A DNA stretch of 64,000 nt from Streptomyces hokutonensis (GTDB taxonomy: Bacteria > Actinomycetota > Actinomycetes > Streptomycetales > Streptomycetaceae). This document shows, in pieces, positions 43,301-50,754 of the stretch (within the stretch, counting starts at the first letter, position 1; the number at the start of each line of letters is the position of its first letter). The stretch lies in assembly GCF_000376565.1 (NCBI RefSeq), contig NZ_BARG01000049.1:1-64000 (forward strand). Reading direction: 5' to 3'. The notes beneath the pieces were generated by a model. That model did no database searches. It worked only from the letters and a program-made list of their open reading frames with translations, and was not told where the DNA came from. The position numbers and the translations under genes are program-made.

Positions 43301-46300
43301 GCGGGCTGCGCGACCCGGGTGTCGGTGAGTCCGGCCTGCTGGCGGTCGCGGGCGGTGTCGTCGAAGGCGGTCGGCGGGTAGAGCGTGTCGGCGTGGTCGC
43401 GGCCGAGGTGCAGATAGTGCTGCAGCTCGGGGAAGGCGATGAACACGTCGGCGAGCATCCCGGGGCGCTGACTGCCCTGGCCGGGGAAGAGGAAGGCGAC
43501 CTTGCCGGCGTCCTCCTGGAGGTCGGCCGCGTGGATGCCCGAGCCGGGATCGTGCTCACCGTCCAGCGCCCGCCGCAGTTGCCCGGCCAGGCCCTCGACA
43601 TCCGTGGCCACCACGGCCACCTGGACCGGTTCATGCCGGGCGTCGGAGCGGCGGGACGCGCTGAGCGCGAGGTCGCGCAGCTTCCAGGAACCCGACTCGG
43701 CGAGCTTCAGGGTCTCCTCGATGCCCCGGCGTGCCGCGGCCCGGTCCGCTCCCCGGAAGGTGAACAACTCGGCGGGCCAGGCGTCCAGGCCGTGCGCGGG
43801 CGGTACGGCGTCGCCGTAGGCCTGGATCACCGTATGGAAGTTGGTGCCGCCGAAGCCGAACGCGCTGAGCCCCGCGACGCGTTCCTCGGCAGGCGCTGCC
43901 CAGGGCCGGGGCCGGGCGTGGAAGACGAACGGGCTGTCGTCCTCCTTCCAGGCCGAGTTGGGCTGCTTCATGTGCAGGGTGGGTGGCTTGACCCCGGTGT
44001 AGAGGGACAGCACGGTCTTGATCAGGCCTGCCAGTCCGGCGGCGCACTTCGTGTGCCCGATCTGCGACTTGACCGAGCCGAGCGCACAACTGCCCGTCTC
44101 CGCGCCGGACTCGGTGAACACCTCGCTGAGGATGGAGAGTTCGGTCCGGTCGCCGACGACCGTGCCGGTGCCGTGCGCCTCGACGAGACCGACCGAGGCG
44201 GGGGAGACGCCCGCGTTGCGGTACGCCCGCTCCAGCGCGGCCCGCTGCCCCTCCGGCCGGGGTGCCGTCAGGCCCAGTGAGCGGCCGTCGCTTGAGCTGC
44301 CGACTCCCTTGATGACGCCGTAGATCCGGTCGCCGTCCCGCTCCGCGTCCGCGAGCCGCTTGAGGACCACGCAGGCGACGCCCTCGCCGAGCGCGATGCC
44401 GTCCGCCGAGTTGTCGAAGGCGCGCGAGCGGCCGGTCGGGGACAGGGCGTGCACGGAGGAGAAGAGGACGTAGTCGTTGATGCCGTTGTGGAGGTCGGCG
44501 CCGCCGCACAGCACGATGTCGCTGGTACCGCCCACGAGTTCCTTGCAGGCGACGTCGACGGCGGCCAGCGAGGACGCGCAGGCCGCGTCGACCGTGAAGT
44601 TGGCCCCGCCGAGGTCGAGCCGGTTGGCGATGCGGCCCGAGATGACGTTGGAGAGCATGCCGGGGAAGGAGTCCTCGGTGAGCGTGGGGAGTTGCTCCTC
44701 GATGCCCTGCGGGATCTTCCCGTAGTAGGAGGGCAGTACGGCGCGCAGCGTGGTCGCGTTGGACAGGTCGCTGCCCGCCTCCGCGCCGAACACCACGGAG
44801 GTGCGCGCGCGGTCGAACTCCCGCCCCCGGTCACCGTATCCGGCGTCCTCCAGGGAGCGCCGGGCCGCTTCGAGGGCCAGCAGTTGGACCGGTTCGATGC
44901 TGCCCAGCGAGGTCGGCGGGATGCCGTAGCGCAGCGGGTCGAAGGGGATGCGGGGCAGGAAGCCGCCCCACTTGGACGGGGTGGCGCCGCTCTTGTCGTC
45001 CGCGTAGTGCACGGCGGGGTCCCAGCGGTCGGACGGGACCTCGGTCACCGCGTCGTGTCCGCCGAGGATGTTCGCCCAGAAGGTGGGCAGGTCGGGGGCC
45101 TCGGGGAACATGCAGGCCATGCCGATGACAGCGATGTCCAGCGGGGCGGGCGTCTCCGGCTCGGCCTGTTCCTCAACTCCCAGGAGGACGCGGGCGGTTC
45201 GCGCGCCGGCGGCCAGGAAGTCGGCGGCCCCTTCGGTCACCGAGCGGTGCAGGGCGTCGATCGTGGTGGTCGCCGAACGCAGCACGGCGACCTCGCCGGC
45301 CATGAACATCCCCTCGGCGAGCTGGCGTTCTTCGTCCACGGAGGTCAGCGCACCGGCCGCGTCCCGCTCCACGCCCTTGCTGGCGATGCGGAGCCGGCCG
45401 ACGTTGAGCCGTTCCAACTTCTCCCAGATCTGCCGGTCCGGGACGCCCTGTTCGCGCAACTCGGCTTCGAAGAGCAGGTAGTTGTCGCTGAACGGGCTGG
45501 GTACGCAACGGGTGGCGTGACCGGGCGCGGTCTCCAGCAACGCGGTCCGCGTGGCCCGGACCACCTGCTCCTGGAAGAGGGGTTGGACCGCTCCACGCGT
45601 CACCGCCTCCTCCGTGAAGAGGTAGGCGGTTCCCATCAGCACGCCGACGGCGGCGCCGCGCGCGGTGAGCGGTGCGGCGAGCGCGGCCACCATCGCCGCC
45701 GAGCGCTCGTCGTGGACGCCGCCCGCGAAGAAGACCTCGACGTGTTCGGCCGTGCCCGCTGCCGCTGTCTCCAAGAAGTCGTCCAGGACGGCGAGTTGGG
45801 CCTCCCACAGCGGGAAGCTGCCGCGCGGCCCGACGTGGCCGCCGCACTCGGAGCCCTCGAACACGAACCTGCGGACACCGGCGTCCAGGAACTGCCGCAG
45901 CAGTCCCGGCGAGGGCACGTGGAGGAAGGTGGCGATCCCGGACCGTTCCAACGACTCGGCCTGGGAGGGGCGGCCGCCCGCGACGATCGCGTGGGTGGGC
46001 CTCAACTCCCGTACCGCTTCGAGCTGGGCGTTGCGCATCTCCTCGGGCGCGAAGCCGAGCACCCCGACACCCCAGGGCCGGTCGCCCACGGCGGCGCGGG
46101 TCTCGGCAAGGACCGTCCGCGACTGCTCGCCGCTCGCCAGCGCCAGCGCGACGAACGGCAGGGCACCGCCCCCGGCGACGGCCGCGGCGAACTCCGCCTG
46201 GTCGCTGACCCGGGTCATCGGGCCCTGGGCGAGGGGGAGTTGGGTGCCGAGCCGACGGCTCATCGGGGAGCCGGCGCGCAGTGCCCCGGCCGGTCCCTCG

Positions 46301-47157
46301 TCGCGTATCGACTCCCGTACGGCGGCCGTCAGTTCACGCACCGTCCGGCCCACATCGCCCCAGCGCTCCGCGAACCGCGCCGCGAGGAAGCCGTCCTGGC
46401 CGACCGGCAGCAGCTGGGTGCGCGGGTCGCGGGCGCCGAGCAGTTCGGAGACGCGCTCGGCGGGCACCTGCGGGGCGTCCGGGCCCCGGCGCAGCAGCAC
46501 CCGGTGACCGGCGATCACCGTGGTCTCGGAGCCGTCCATCGAGCGCAGCGCCGCAGCCGCCGTCTCCGGCAGTGCCGATTCGGCGAGCAGCGCCAACTGG
46601 CTGTCCAGCACGACCCCGGCCGCGCCACCGGCCACGGCAGCGGCGGCCGTACGCGGGCCGATGCCGCCGCAGGCCCAGACCGGGACGGTTACACCGGGCT
46701 CGGCGAGCAGCCGTTGGAGTAACACGAACGTGCTCAACTCGCCGATGCGGCCGCCGCTTTCGGCACCCCGGGCGATGAGCCCGTGCGCACCGGAGCGGAC
46801 CGCCGTCAGCGCCTGGTCGGGGTCGGTGACCTCGACCAGTACCCGGAACGAGTCGGCGACCTCCCCGACCCGCCACGCAGTGTCCACGGCGAGTACGACC
46901 GTGTGCGGGCCGCCGTCGGCGGCCGTGGCGAGTTCCGTGGGGTCGATCCGGCAGTGGGCGCCGACCCGTACCCCGAAAGGGCCTGGGGACCAGCGTCGGA
47001 TTCGCGCCAGAGCCTCTCTGGATCTTCGGTCGCCAATTCCCAGATCCAGTACACCGAGCCCGCCGGCGCGGCTCACGGCCGCCGCGAGTCTGGCATCCGG
47101 TTCATGGAACGGCGTGATTCCAATGATCATTTCTGCGGCGCGCGCGACAGACGTCAT
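40303..47157 (-). CDS. PKS subunit: double NPD/PfaD-like - KS-AT-ACP-KR, PUFA-synthase-like
   Basis: The product is 2284 aa. Residues 1-230 and about 295-640 are two flavin TIM barrels of the nitronate-monooxygenase / PfaD type (second: FEGSECGGHVGPRGSFPLW). Then come a KS at about 675-1115 (Cys860 in DAACASS; EAHGTGTVVGD; GHTKCAAG), an AT at about 1228-1560 (GHSYGELVAL, about residue 1314; CAFHSP favours malonyl), an ACP at about 1690-1770 (Ser1730 in LSIDSIKRAEI, a PUFA-synthase-like context) and a KR at about 1990-2250 (VLLVGGARGITAKFA; QVDYAAANDAL). The flavin domains probably supply enoyl reduction. Leu146 is encoded by TTA. The ATG has GGAG four bases upstream. Confidence 0.85.
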   Translation of the reverse strand: MTSVARAAEMIIGITPFHEPDARLAAAVSRAGGLGVLDLGIGDRRSREALARIRRWSPGPFGVRVGAHCRIDPTELATAADGGPHTVVLAVDTAWRVGEVADSFRVLVEVTDPDQALTAVRSGAHGLIARGAESGGRIGELSTFVLLQRLLAEPGVTVPVWACGGIGPRTAAAAVAGGAAGVVLDSQLALLAESALPETAAAALRSMDGSETTVIAGHRVLLRRGPDAPQVPAERVSELLGARDPRTQLLPVGQDGFLAARFAERWGDVGRTVRELTAAVRESIRDEGPAGALRAGSPMSRRLGTQLPLAQGPMTRVSDQAEFAAAVAGGGALPFVALALASGEQSRTVLAETRAAVGDRPWGVGVLGFAPEEMRNAQLEAVRELRPTHAIVAGGRPSQAESLERSGIATFLHVPSPGLLRQFLDAGVRRFVFEGSECGGHVGPRGSFPLWEAQLAVLDDFLETAAAGTAEHVEVFFAGGVHDERSAAMVAALAAPLTARGAAVGVLMGTAYLFTEEAVTRGAVQPLFQEQVVRATRTALLETAPGHATRCVPSPFSDNYLLFEAELREQGVPDRQIWEKLERLNVGRLRIASKGVERDAAGALTSVDEERQLAEGMFMAGEVAVLRSATTTIDALHRSVTEGAADFLAAGARTARVLLGVEEQAEPETPAPLDIAVIGMACMFPEAPDLPTFWANILGGHDAVTEVPSDRWDPAVHYADDKSGATPSKWGGFLPRIPFDPLRYGIPPTSLGSIEPVQLLALEAARRSLEDAGYGDRGREFDRARTSVVFGAEAGSDLSNATTLRAVLPSYYGKIPQGIEEQLPTLTEDSFPGMLSNVISGRIANRLDLGGANFTVDAACASSLAAVDVACKELVGGTSDIVLCGGADLHNGINDYVLFSSVHALSPTGRSRAFDNSADGIALGEGVACVVLKRLADAERDGDRIYGVIKGVGSSSDGRSLGLTAPRPEGQRAALERAYRNAGVSPASVGLVEAHGTGTVVGDRTELSILSEVFTESGAETGSCALGSVKSQIGHTKCAAGLAGLIKTVLSLYTGVKPPTLHMKQPNSAWKEDDSPFVFHARPRPWAAPAEERVAGLSAFGFGGTNFHTVIQAYGDAVPPAHGLDAWPAELFTFRGADRAAARRGIEETLKLAESGSWKLRDLALSASRRSDARHEPVQVAVVATDVEGLAGQLRRALDGEHDPGSGIHAADLQEDAGKVAFLFPGQGSQRPGMLADVFIAFPELQHYLHLGRDHADTLYPPTAFDDTARDRQQAGLTDTRVAQPALGIAGLAAHALLTEAGVRPDMAAGHSYGELVALCAAGAIAPEALLELSAERAAAILEATGADDPGTMAAVAAGAEDVEQALKTAGAPDSVVLANHNSPRQTVISGPTQAVAEAVRLLREAGLGAKRIPVACAFHSPLVAGAGERFAQALAQQAVLTPEFPVWSNRTAAPYGEGADAVRAELAAQIGAPVGFVAQIEAMYEAGARVFVEAGPGSVLTRLVAQILGERPHRTVACEPRQDSGLRGWLDALAQLAVAGLPVRTGWLFNGRDAVDAARTPEPKRPGWTVDGQLVRTAAGELLPGALAPARRVVETTVTTNPQGGAPVEANRDALISEFLRTSREMVAAQRDVLLTYFGATQATVPQGTWIPAPAPAVVEALPQLPALPAAAEAPVAQQPTAQPESAPEAVTEDDVLRVVLEIISERTGYPVDMIEPDLDLEADLSIDSIKRAEIAGELAQRLGIGGGADIASLDDSELEDLAKARTAASVTGWLSARLTEPAAPAADTSPQDEVTGSAPKRLQLRPVLLPHQDSDNQADPATVLGGRRFVLYGDGEGAEAVVARLSSYGAEALIVGPEHQLTAADGQVDGVLYLAPLTASAPVLPDAFPVFQAALRRAPRQLIAVQGAESGSAGLHGLFRTVAREYPDTVARVVEVTDTSPVSVADTLVAELLAPGDEPVVLRTSAGRHGLELTETPLGALATNGAGPAGDGVAEAAAIGLDRDAVVLLVGGARGITAKFAVALAAASRCRIELLGRTAAPAGPEDPATAGARTPAELRAALAGQGGRTPAEINRAAELLLAQREITATLDELAALGSEARYHSVDFREPDAALQAVKEIHAEHGRLDGVVYAAGVIEDRLIAEKTTESFQRVYGTKTHGAETLLSALEELPNGPAFAVLFGSISAVLGNRGQVDYAAANDALESLGTAWSARTGHRALTVHWGPWAPTGGHHGMVTPELGREYARRGISLIDPEEGTAALLRELAFGDESAGAVVYTASGW

Positions 47158-47248
47158 GATTCTCCGAATAAACGGTGAAACTGCACGGTGGGGGGATTCG
47201 GCCTGTAGGCGCCGAACGGAATCGCAGAGACGCGAGTTGGCTGGTTGA

Positions 47249-47278
47249 AAGCTAGCGTCACTGTTACTCGGCGGTCAA
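47249..47278 (-). promoter_or_regulatory. candidate promoter of the PKS operon
   Basis: On the minus strand TTGACC (47278-47273), an 18-bp spacer and TAGCTT (47254-47249) resemble a vegetative promoter. Transcription would start near 47242, giving a leader of about 85 nt. The rest of the 369-bp gap (47158-47526) is somewhat AT-richer than coding DNA. A minus-strand open frame there (47154-47561) shows no protein-like character. Confidence 0.4.
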
Positions 47279-47526
47279 CAACGGAAAGGTAAGCGCCAGG
47301 TGCAGGGAAATGATCCGGCCAGCGCGAACGAGCCCCCAAACGACCGGAAACCCCGCCAATTTCCTTCAGAGGGCACGCCACTCGGACCGCAGTGGCGCAA
47401 GCGGTCCAAAAGCCCCCGGTATTCATCCGAGGCTCATGGTCCCGAAACATGACCGACTGCGGAACGGAATTATGTAAACGTTGGGTGTCGATGCCTCCTC
47501 GCACGGGTCGCGCTAGGTTGGCACCC

Positions 47527-48132
47527 ATGAGCACACCCCGGGACCTGCTGATCGTCGCCATGGATGTCGCCCCCGACCGCCCCGTCGAGTCGGGTGAGCT
47601 TTCGCTCGCGCTCGCGGGAGCGGAGGTGGTCGACCTTCTCGCCGCCGAAGCCGTCGCGCTCGACGGCGAACTGATCGTGCCGAACCTCCAAGTTCCCCTG
47701 CCGGACGGCCTGTTGGACGAGGCGGCGGCAGCCCTCGTACGGGAGACGCCGTACGAGTCGGTCGAGGACTGGCTGTGGCGGCGGGGGCGGGGTCTGGTCT
47801 CGGCCTATCTCGCCGCGCTGGAGAAGGAGGGCCTGATCGCCCGGCAGCGCGGTCGCTGGAACCTGGTCCGCAGCGGCAGGGCGGCCCTGGTCGACTCCCC
47901 GGCCCGCAGCCGGGCGGCGGACCGCTGGGCCACGGGCGAACCCGTCCTCGCCCAGCTCGCCGCGGCCGTCGGCATCCGCGAGGTGCCGGACGAGGACTCC
48001 GCGAAGGTCACCGACGAGGCTCTGGACACCGTCCTCGCCGCCGTCCACGACGCGGTGACGGAACTGGAGGCGGTGCGGCAGCGGAAGAGCGTCGAGGACG
48101 CGGCCTACGACAATGTGTGGCGCGGTATGTGA
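47527..48132 (+). CDS. GOLPH3/GPP34-family protein
   Basis: The 201-aa product starts STPRDLLIVAMDVAPDRPVESGELSLALAGAEVVDLLAAEAVALDGELIVP, which is the core of the GPP34 family. That family includes eukaryotic GOLPH3, a phosphoinositide-binding Golgi protein. Actinomycetes carry several copies of unknown role. ATG 47527 is preferred to the upstream frame at 47392. A TAGGTT at 47514-47519, ending 7 bp before the ATG, could be a -10 element for a leaderless message. Its function here is unknown. It is not co-directional with the PKS operon. Confidence 0.8.
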   Translation: MSTPRDLLIVAMDVAPDRPVESGELSLALAGAEVVDLLAAEAVALDGELIVPNLQVPLPDGLLDEAAAALVRETPYESVEDWLWRRGRGLVSAYLAALEKEGLIARQRGRWNLVRSGRAALVDSPARSRAADRWATGEPVLAQLAAAVGIREVPDEDSAKVTDEALDTVLAAVHDAVTELEAVRQRKSVEDAAYDNVWRGM

Positions 48133-48246
48133 CAGCGCTTTCGCCACTGCGCGGCGCGGCAACTGCCGAACAAACAGAGCCAGTTGATGGTTCTGAGCCT
48201 CAAGTGACGCCACGTTACCCATGGTAGTCACATGGGGTGCGCCGAG

Positions 48247-48468
48247 CCTAGGGCCTGTCCGGCGGATCAGGTCGCAGGAAAGTGACGGCGCCTGATCAGC
48301 GCGGGTGAGCGGGGTCTGGTGCGTCCGACTGCAAGGCGGAGGAGGGAGCCGACGCGGTGGGGGCACCTCCCGGCCGAAGGCTGGGGGACGTCGGCGACCG
48401 ACGACAACGCCGCAGGTGGGCGTGCCAGACCCCGCGTCTGCGGCATGATCCGCCGGACAGGCCCTAGG
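48247..48468. mobile_element. MITE with 23-bp terminal inverted repeats and CTAG duplication
   Basis: The ends at 48247-48269 and 48446-48468 are perfect 23-bp inverted repeats (outer part CCTAGGGCCTGTCCGGCG). CTAG stands at both ends (48248-48251 and 48464-48467), as expected of a 4-bp target duplication. The interior of about 176 bp has no protein-coding capacity but includes a strong hairpin (CCCGGCC-GAA-GGCTGGG, about 48369-48385). GGCCTGTCC-type ends with CTAG targets are typical, from memory, of IS5/IS1647-like elements in Streptomyces, so this is probably their non-autonomous derivative. The right-hand CTAG contains the stop codon of the histidine kinase gene. Confidence 0.8.
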
Positions 48469-49918
48469 TCCAGGCCGATCCGCCTCCGAGTGGAATCGTC
48501 ACGGTGAACACCGTCGCCCCCGGCTCCGTCGTCAGTTCGACCGTGCCGCCGTGGGCCTGTGCCAGCGAGCGGGCCACCGCGAGGCCGAGGCCGCTGCCGC
48601 CGCGGTCGCGGCTGCGGGCCTTGTCGACGCGGTAGAAGCGGTCGAAGACCTGGTCGCGGTCGGCCTCGGGGATGCCGGGGCCCGCGTCGGCGATGCGCAC
48701 CGACGCCGTAGCCGCGCCGACCGAGACCGTCACCGACACCTCGGTGCCGGGCGGGGTGTGCACGGCCGCGTTGGTGAGGAGGTTGTCCAGCACCTGGCGG
48801 ATCCGGACCGGGTCGACGCGCAGCGGGACCGGGGCCTGCGGAACCGCCACCGTCAGCGGACGGTCCGGATGCCCGGCACGGAACGCGTCCGCCGCCTGCG
48901 CCACCAGCTCCACCAACTCCGCGTCCTGCAGCCGTATCGGCGTCTCCACGTCCGCCGCGTCGAGGCGGGCCAGCAGGAGGAGGTCGTCGAGGAGGATGCC
49001 CATGCGGGCGGCCTCGGCGCGCAGCCGGGCCAGGTGCTTGTCGCGCTCCTCGGGCACGTTCGCCGCCGCGTACTGGAACAGGTCCGCGTAGCCGCGCACC
49101 GACATCAGCGGGGTCCGCAGCTCGTGCGAGGCGTCCGCGACGAAGCGGCGCAGCCGCTGCTCCGCCTCCGCGCGCACCGCGAGCGAGTCGTCGATGTGCT
49201 CCAGCATCGTGTTGAACGCGGTGCGCAGCTCCTCCACCTCGGGCCCGCCGTCGCGGTTCTCCGCCCGCAGCGGCAGCCGGGCCGCCGAGTCGGTCAGATC
49301 GTGCGAGGCGATGCCGTGCGCGGTGTGCGCCATGTCGCTCAGCGGCTGCAGCCCGCGCCGCAGCAGCCTGCGGCCGAGCACCACCAGCGCCAGCAGCGCG
49401 AGACCGAAGGCGACCACCTGGATGATCACCAGCTGTCGTACCGTGTCGTCGATCGCGTCCATCGGCGCGCCACTGACCAGCACCACACCCGGCTCGACCT
49501 CGCAGCCGCGCAGCCGGTACTCGCCCTCGCCGCTGAGGTCGCTGGTGCGCAGGACCTCGGTGCCCTTGGCGATCTGCGCGCGGGCCACGGCGGTGAGGTC
49601 GCCGATGTCCGACGGGAGGTCCGAGCTCTCCTCGGGCTTGCGGAGCACCGGAGTGCCGTCCGTGACGTCGTACACGGCGTAGTACCAGCGGTAGTACTTC
49701 TTGCCCTGGAGGGTGCCGTTGGCCACGATCGACTTGGACTGGGCGCTCTGGGCCAGCCCGAGCTGGTCGTCGAGCTGGGCCGACAGATAGTCCCGCATGT
49801 ACGTCGTCAGGGCCGTGCCGACGACGGCGAACGCCACCAGGGCCAGCGCCCCGAGCCCCAGCGCCAGCCGGGTGCCGAGCCGCAGCCGCCGGTACGTCCG
49901 CCGCAGCCGCGCGATCAC
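48464..49918 (-). CDS. two-component sensor histidine kinase
   Basis: The 484-aa product has two membrane helices (about residues 17-38 and 165-190) flanking an extracytoplasmic sensor, a HAMP region, a dimerisation/phosphoacceptor helix FVADASHELRTPLMSVRGYADLF, and an ATPase domain (LTNAAVHTPPGTEV; ADAGPGIPEADRDQVFDRFYR; GGSGLGLAVARSL). GTG 49918 overlaps the regulator stop (GTGA). Its last codon, TAG, is formed by the CTAG at the MITE border, so a transposon insertion sits exactly at the 3' end of the gene. Confidence 0.9.
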   Translation of the reverse strand: MIARLRRTYRRLRLGTRLALGLGALALVAFAVVGTALTTYMRDYLSAQLDDQLGLAQSAQSKSIVANGTLQGKKYYRWYYAVYDVTDGTPVLRKPEESSDLPSDIGDLTAVARAQIAKGTEVLRTSDLSGEGEYRLRGCEVEPGVVLVSGAPMDAIDDTVRQLVIIQVVAFGLALLALVVLGRRLLRRGLQPLSDMAHTAHGIASHDLTDSAARLPLRAENRDGGPEVEELRTAFNTMLEHIDDSLAVRAEAEQRLRRFVADASHELRTPLMSVRGYADLFQYAAANVPEERDKHLARLRAEAARMGILLDDLLLLARLDAADVETPIRLQDAELVELVAQAADAFRAGHPDRPLTVAVPQAPVPLRVDPVRIRQVLDNLLTNAAVHTPPGTEVSVTVSVGAATASVRIADAGPGIPEADRDQVFDRFYRVDKARSRDRGGSGLGLAVARSLAQAHGGTVELTTEPGATVFTVTIPLGGGSAWT

Positions 49919-50622
49919 TCGGCGGCCTGCCGGATCACATAGCCGAAGCCGCGCACGGTGTGGATCAGCGGATCGTGCCCCTCGTCGAGCTTCCGGCGCA
50001 GCCGGCTGACCACCAGTTCCACCACGTTGGAGCGGCCGCCGAAGCCGTACTCCCACACATGGTCGAGGATCTGCGCCTTGGTGAGCACGGTCGGCGACTT
50101 GCGCATCAGATAGCGCAGCACCTCGTACTCGGTCGGGGTGAGCGTGAGGAGAGTGTCCCCGCGCCGCACCTCCCGGGTGTCCTCGTCCATCGTCAGGTCC
50201 GCGACCCGCAGCACCGAGCGCGGGAAACCGGGCCCGGCGCTGCGCCGCAGCACCGTCCGCAGCCGGGCCATCAGCTCCTCCACCGCGAACGGCTTGACCA
50301 GGTAGTCGTCACCGCCCCGGGTCAGCCCCGCGACCCGGTCGGCGACCGCGTCCCGCGCCGTGAGGAACACCACGGGCACCATCGTCCCGGAGTGCCGCAG
50401 CCGGTCCAGCACACCGAAGCCGTCCAGGCCGGGCAGCATCAGGTCGAGCACCACGATGTCCGGCTGGAACTCGGCGGCGACGGTCAGCGCCTCCTCACCG
50501 GAGTACGCGCACGCGGCCTCCCAGCCCTCGTACCGGGCGACCGTCGCGACAAGGTCGGCGATCGGCGGGTCGTCGTCCACGACGAGGAGTCGTACTTTTT
50601 CCACCTGCTCATAGTGCTTCAC
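49915..50622 (-). CDS. OmpR-type response regulator
   Basis: The 235-aa product has a receiver domain (VRLLVVDDDPPIADLV; phospho-Asp in DIVVLDLMLPGLDGFGVL; switch Lys in GGDDYLVKPF). A winged helix-turn-helix follows (LTPTEYEVLRYLMRKSPTVLTKAQILDHVW; NVVELVVSRLRRKLD). It is divergent from the ferric-reductase-like gene and forms an operon with the histidine kinase. The GTG at 50622 (VKHYEQVEK) is my choice; an internal GTG at 50604 is possible, and the long extension to 50769 would overlap the divergent gene. It may control the flavin redox genes. Confidence 0.87.
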   Translation of the reverse strand: MKHYEQVEKVRLLVVDDDPPIADLVATVARYEGWEAACAYSGEEALTVAAEFQPDIVVLDLMLPGLDGFGVLDRLRHSGTMVPVVFLTARDAVADRVAGLTRGGDDYLVKPFAVEELMARLRTVLRRSAGPGFPRSVLRVADLTMDEDTREVRRGDTLLTLTPTEYEVLRYLMRKSPTVLTKAQILDHVWEYGFGGRSNVVELVVSRLRRKLDEGHDPLIHTVRGFGYVIRQAAE

Positions 50623-50754
50623 GCGCCGATCGGCGCCAGACCCGCGGCACCGCCGCACCCACATCGATAAGTACTTGAAAGTTGTTCGACAGGAAAACGA
50701 CAGCGCCCCGAGGTCAAGCTCGTCTCCCAGGACCCGATCAAGGAGCTGCCGTCC

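Noticed and set aside
47154..47561. 135-codon minus-strand frame covering the gap upstream of the PKS gene
   Set aside because: It overlaps the promoter candidate and the GPP34 start, has no ribosome-binding site and no protein-like features.
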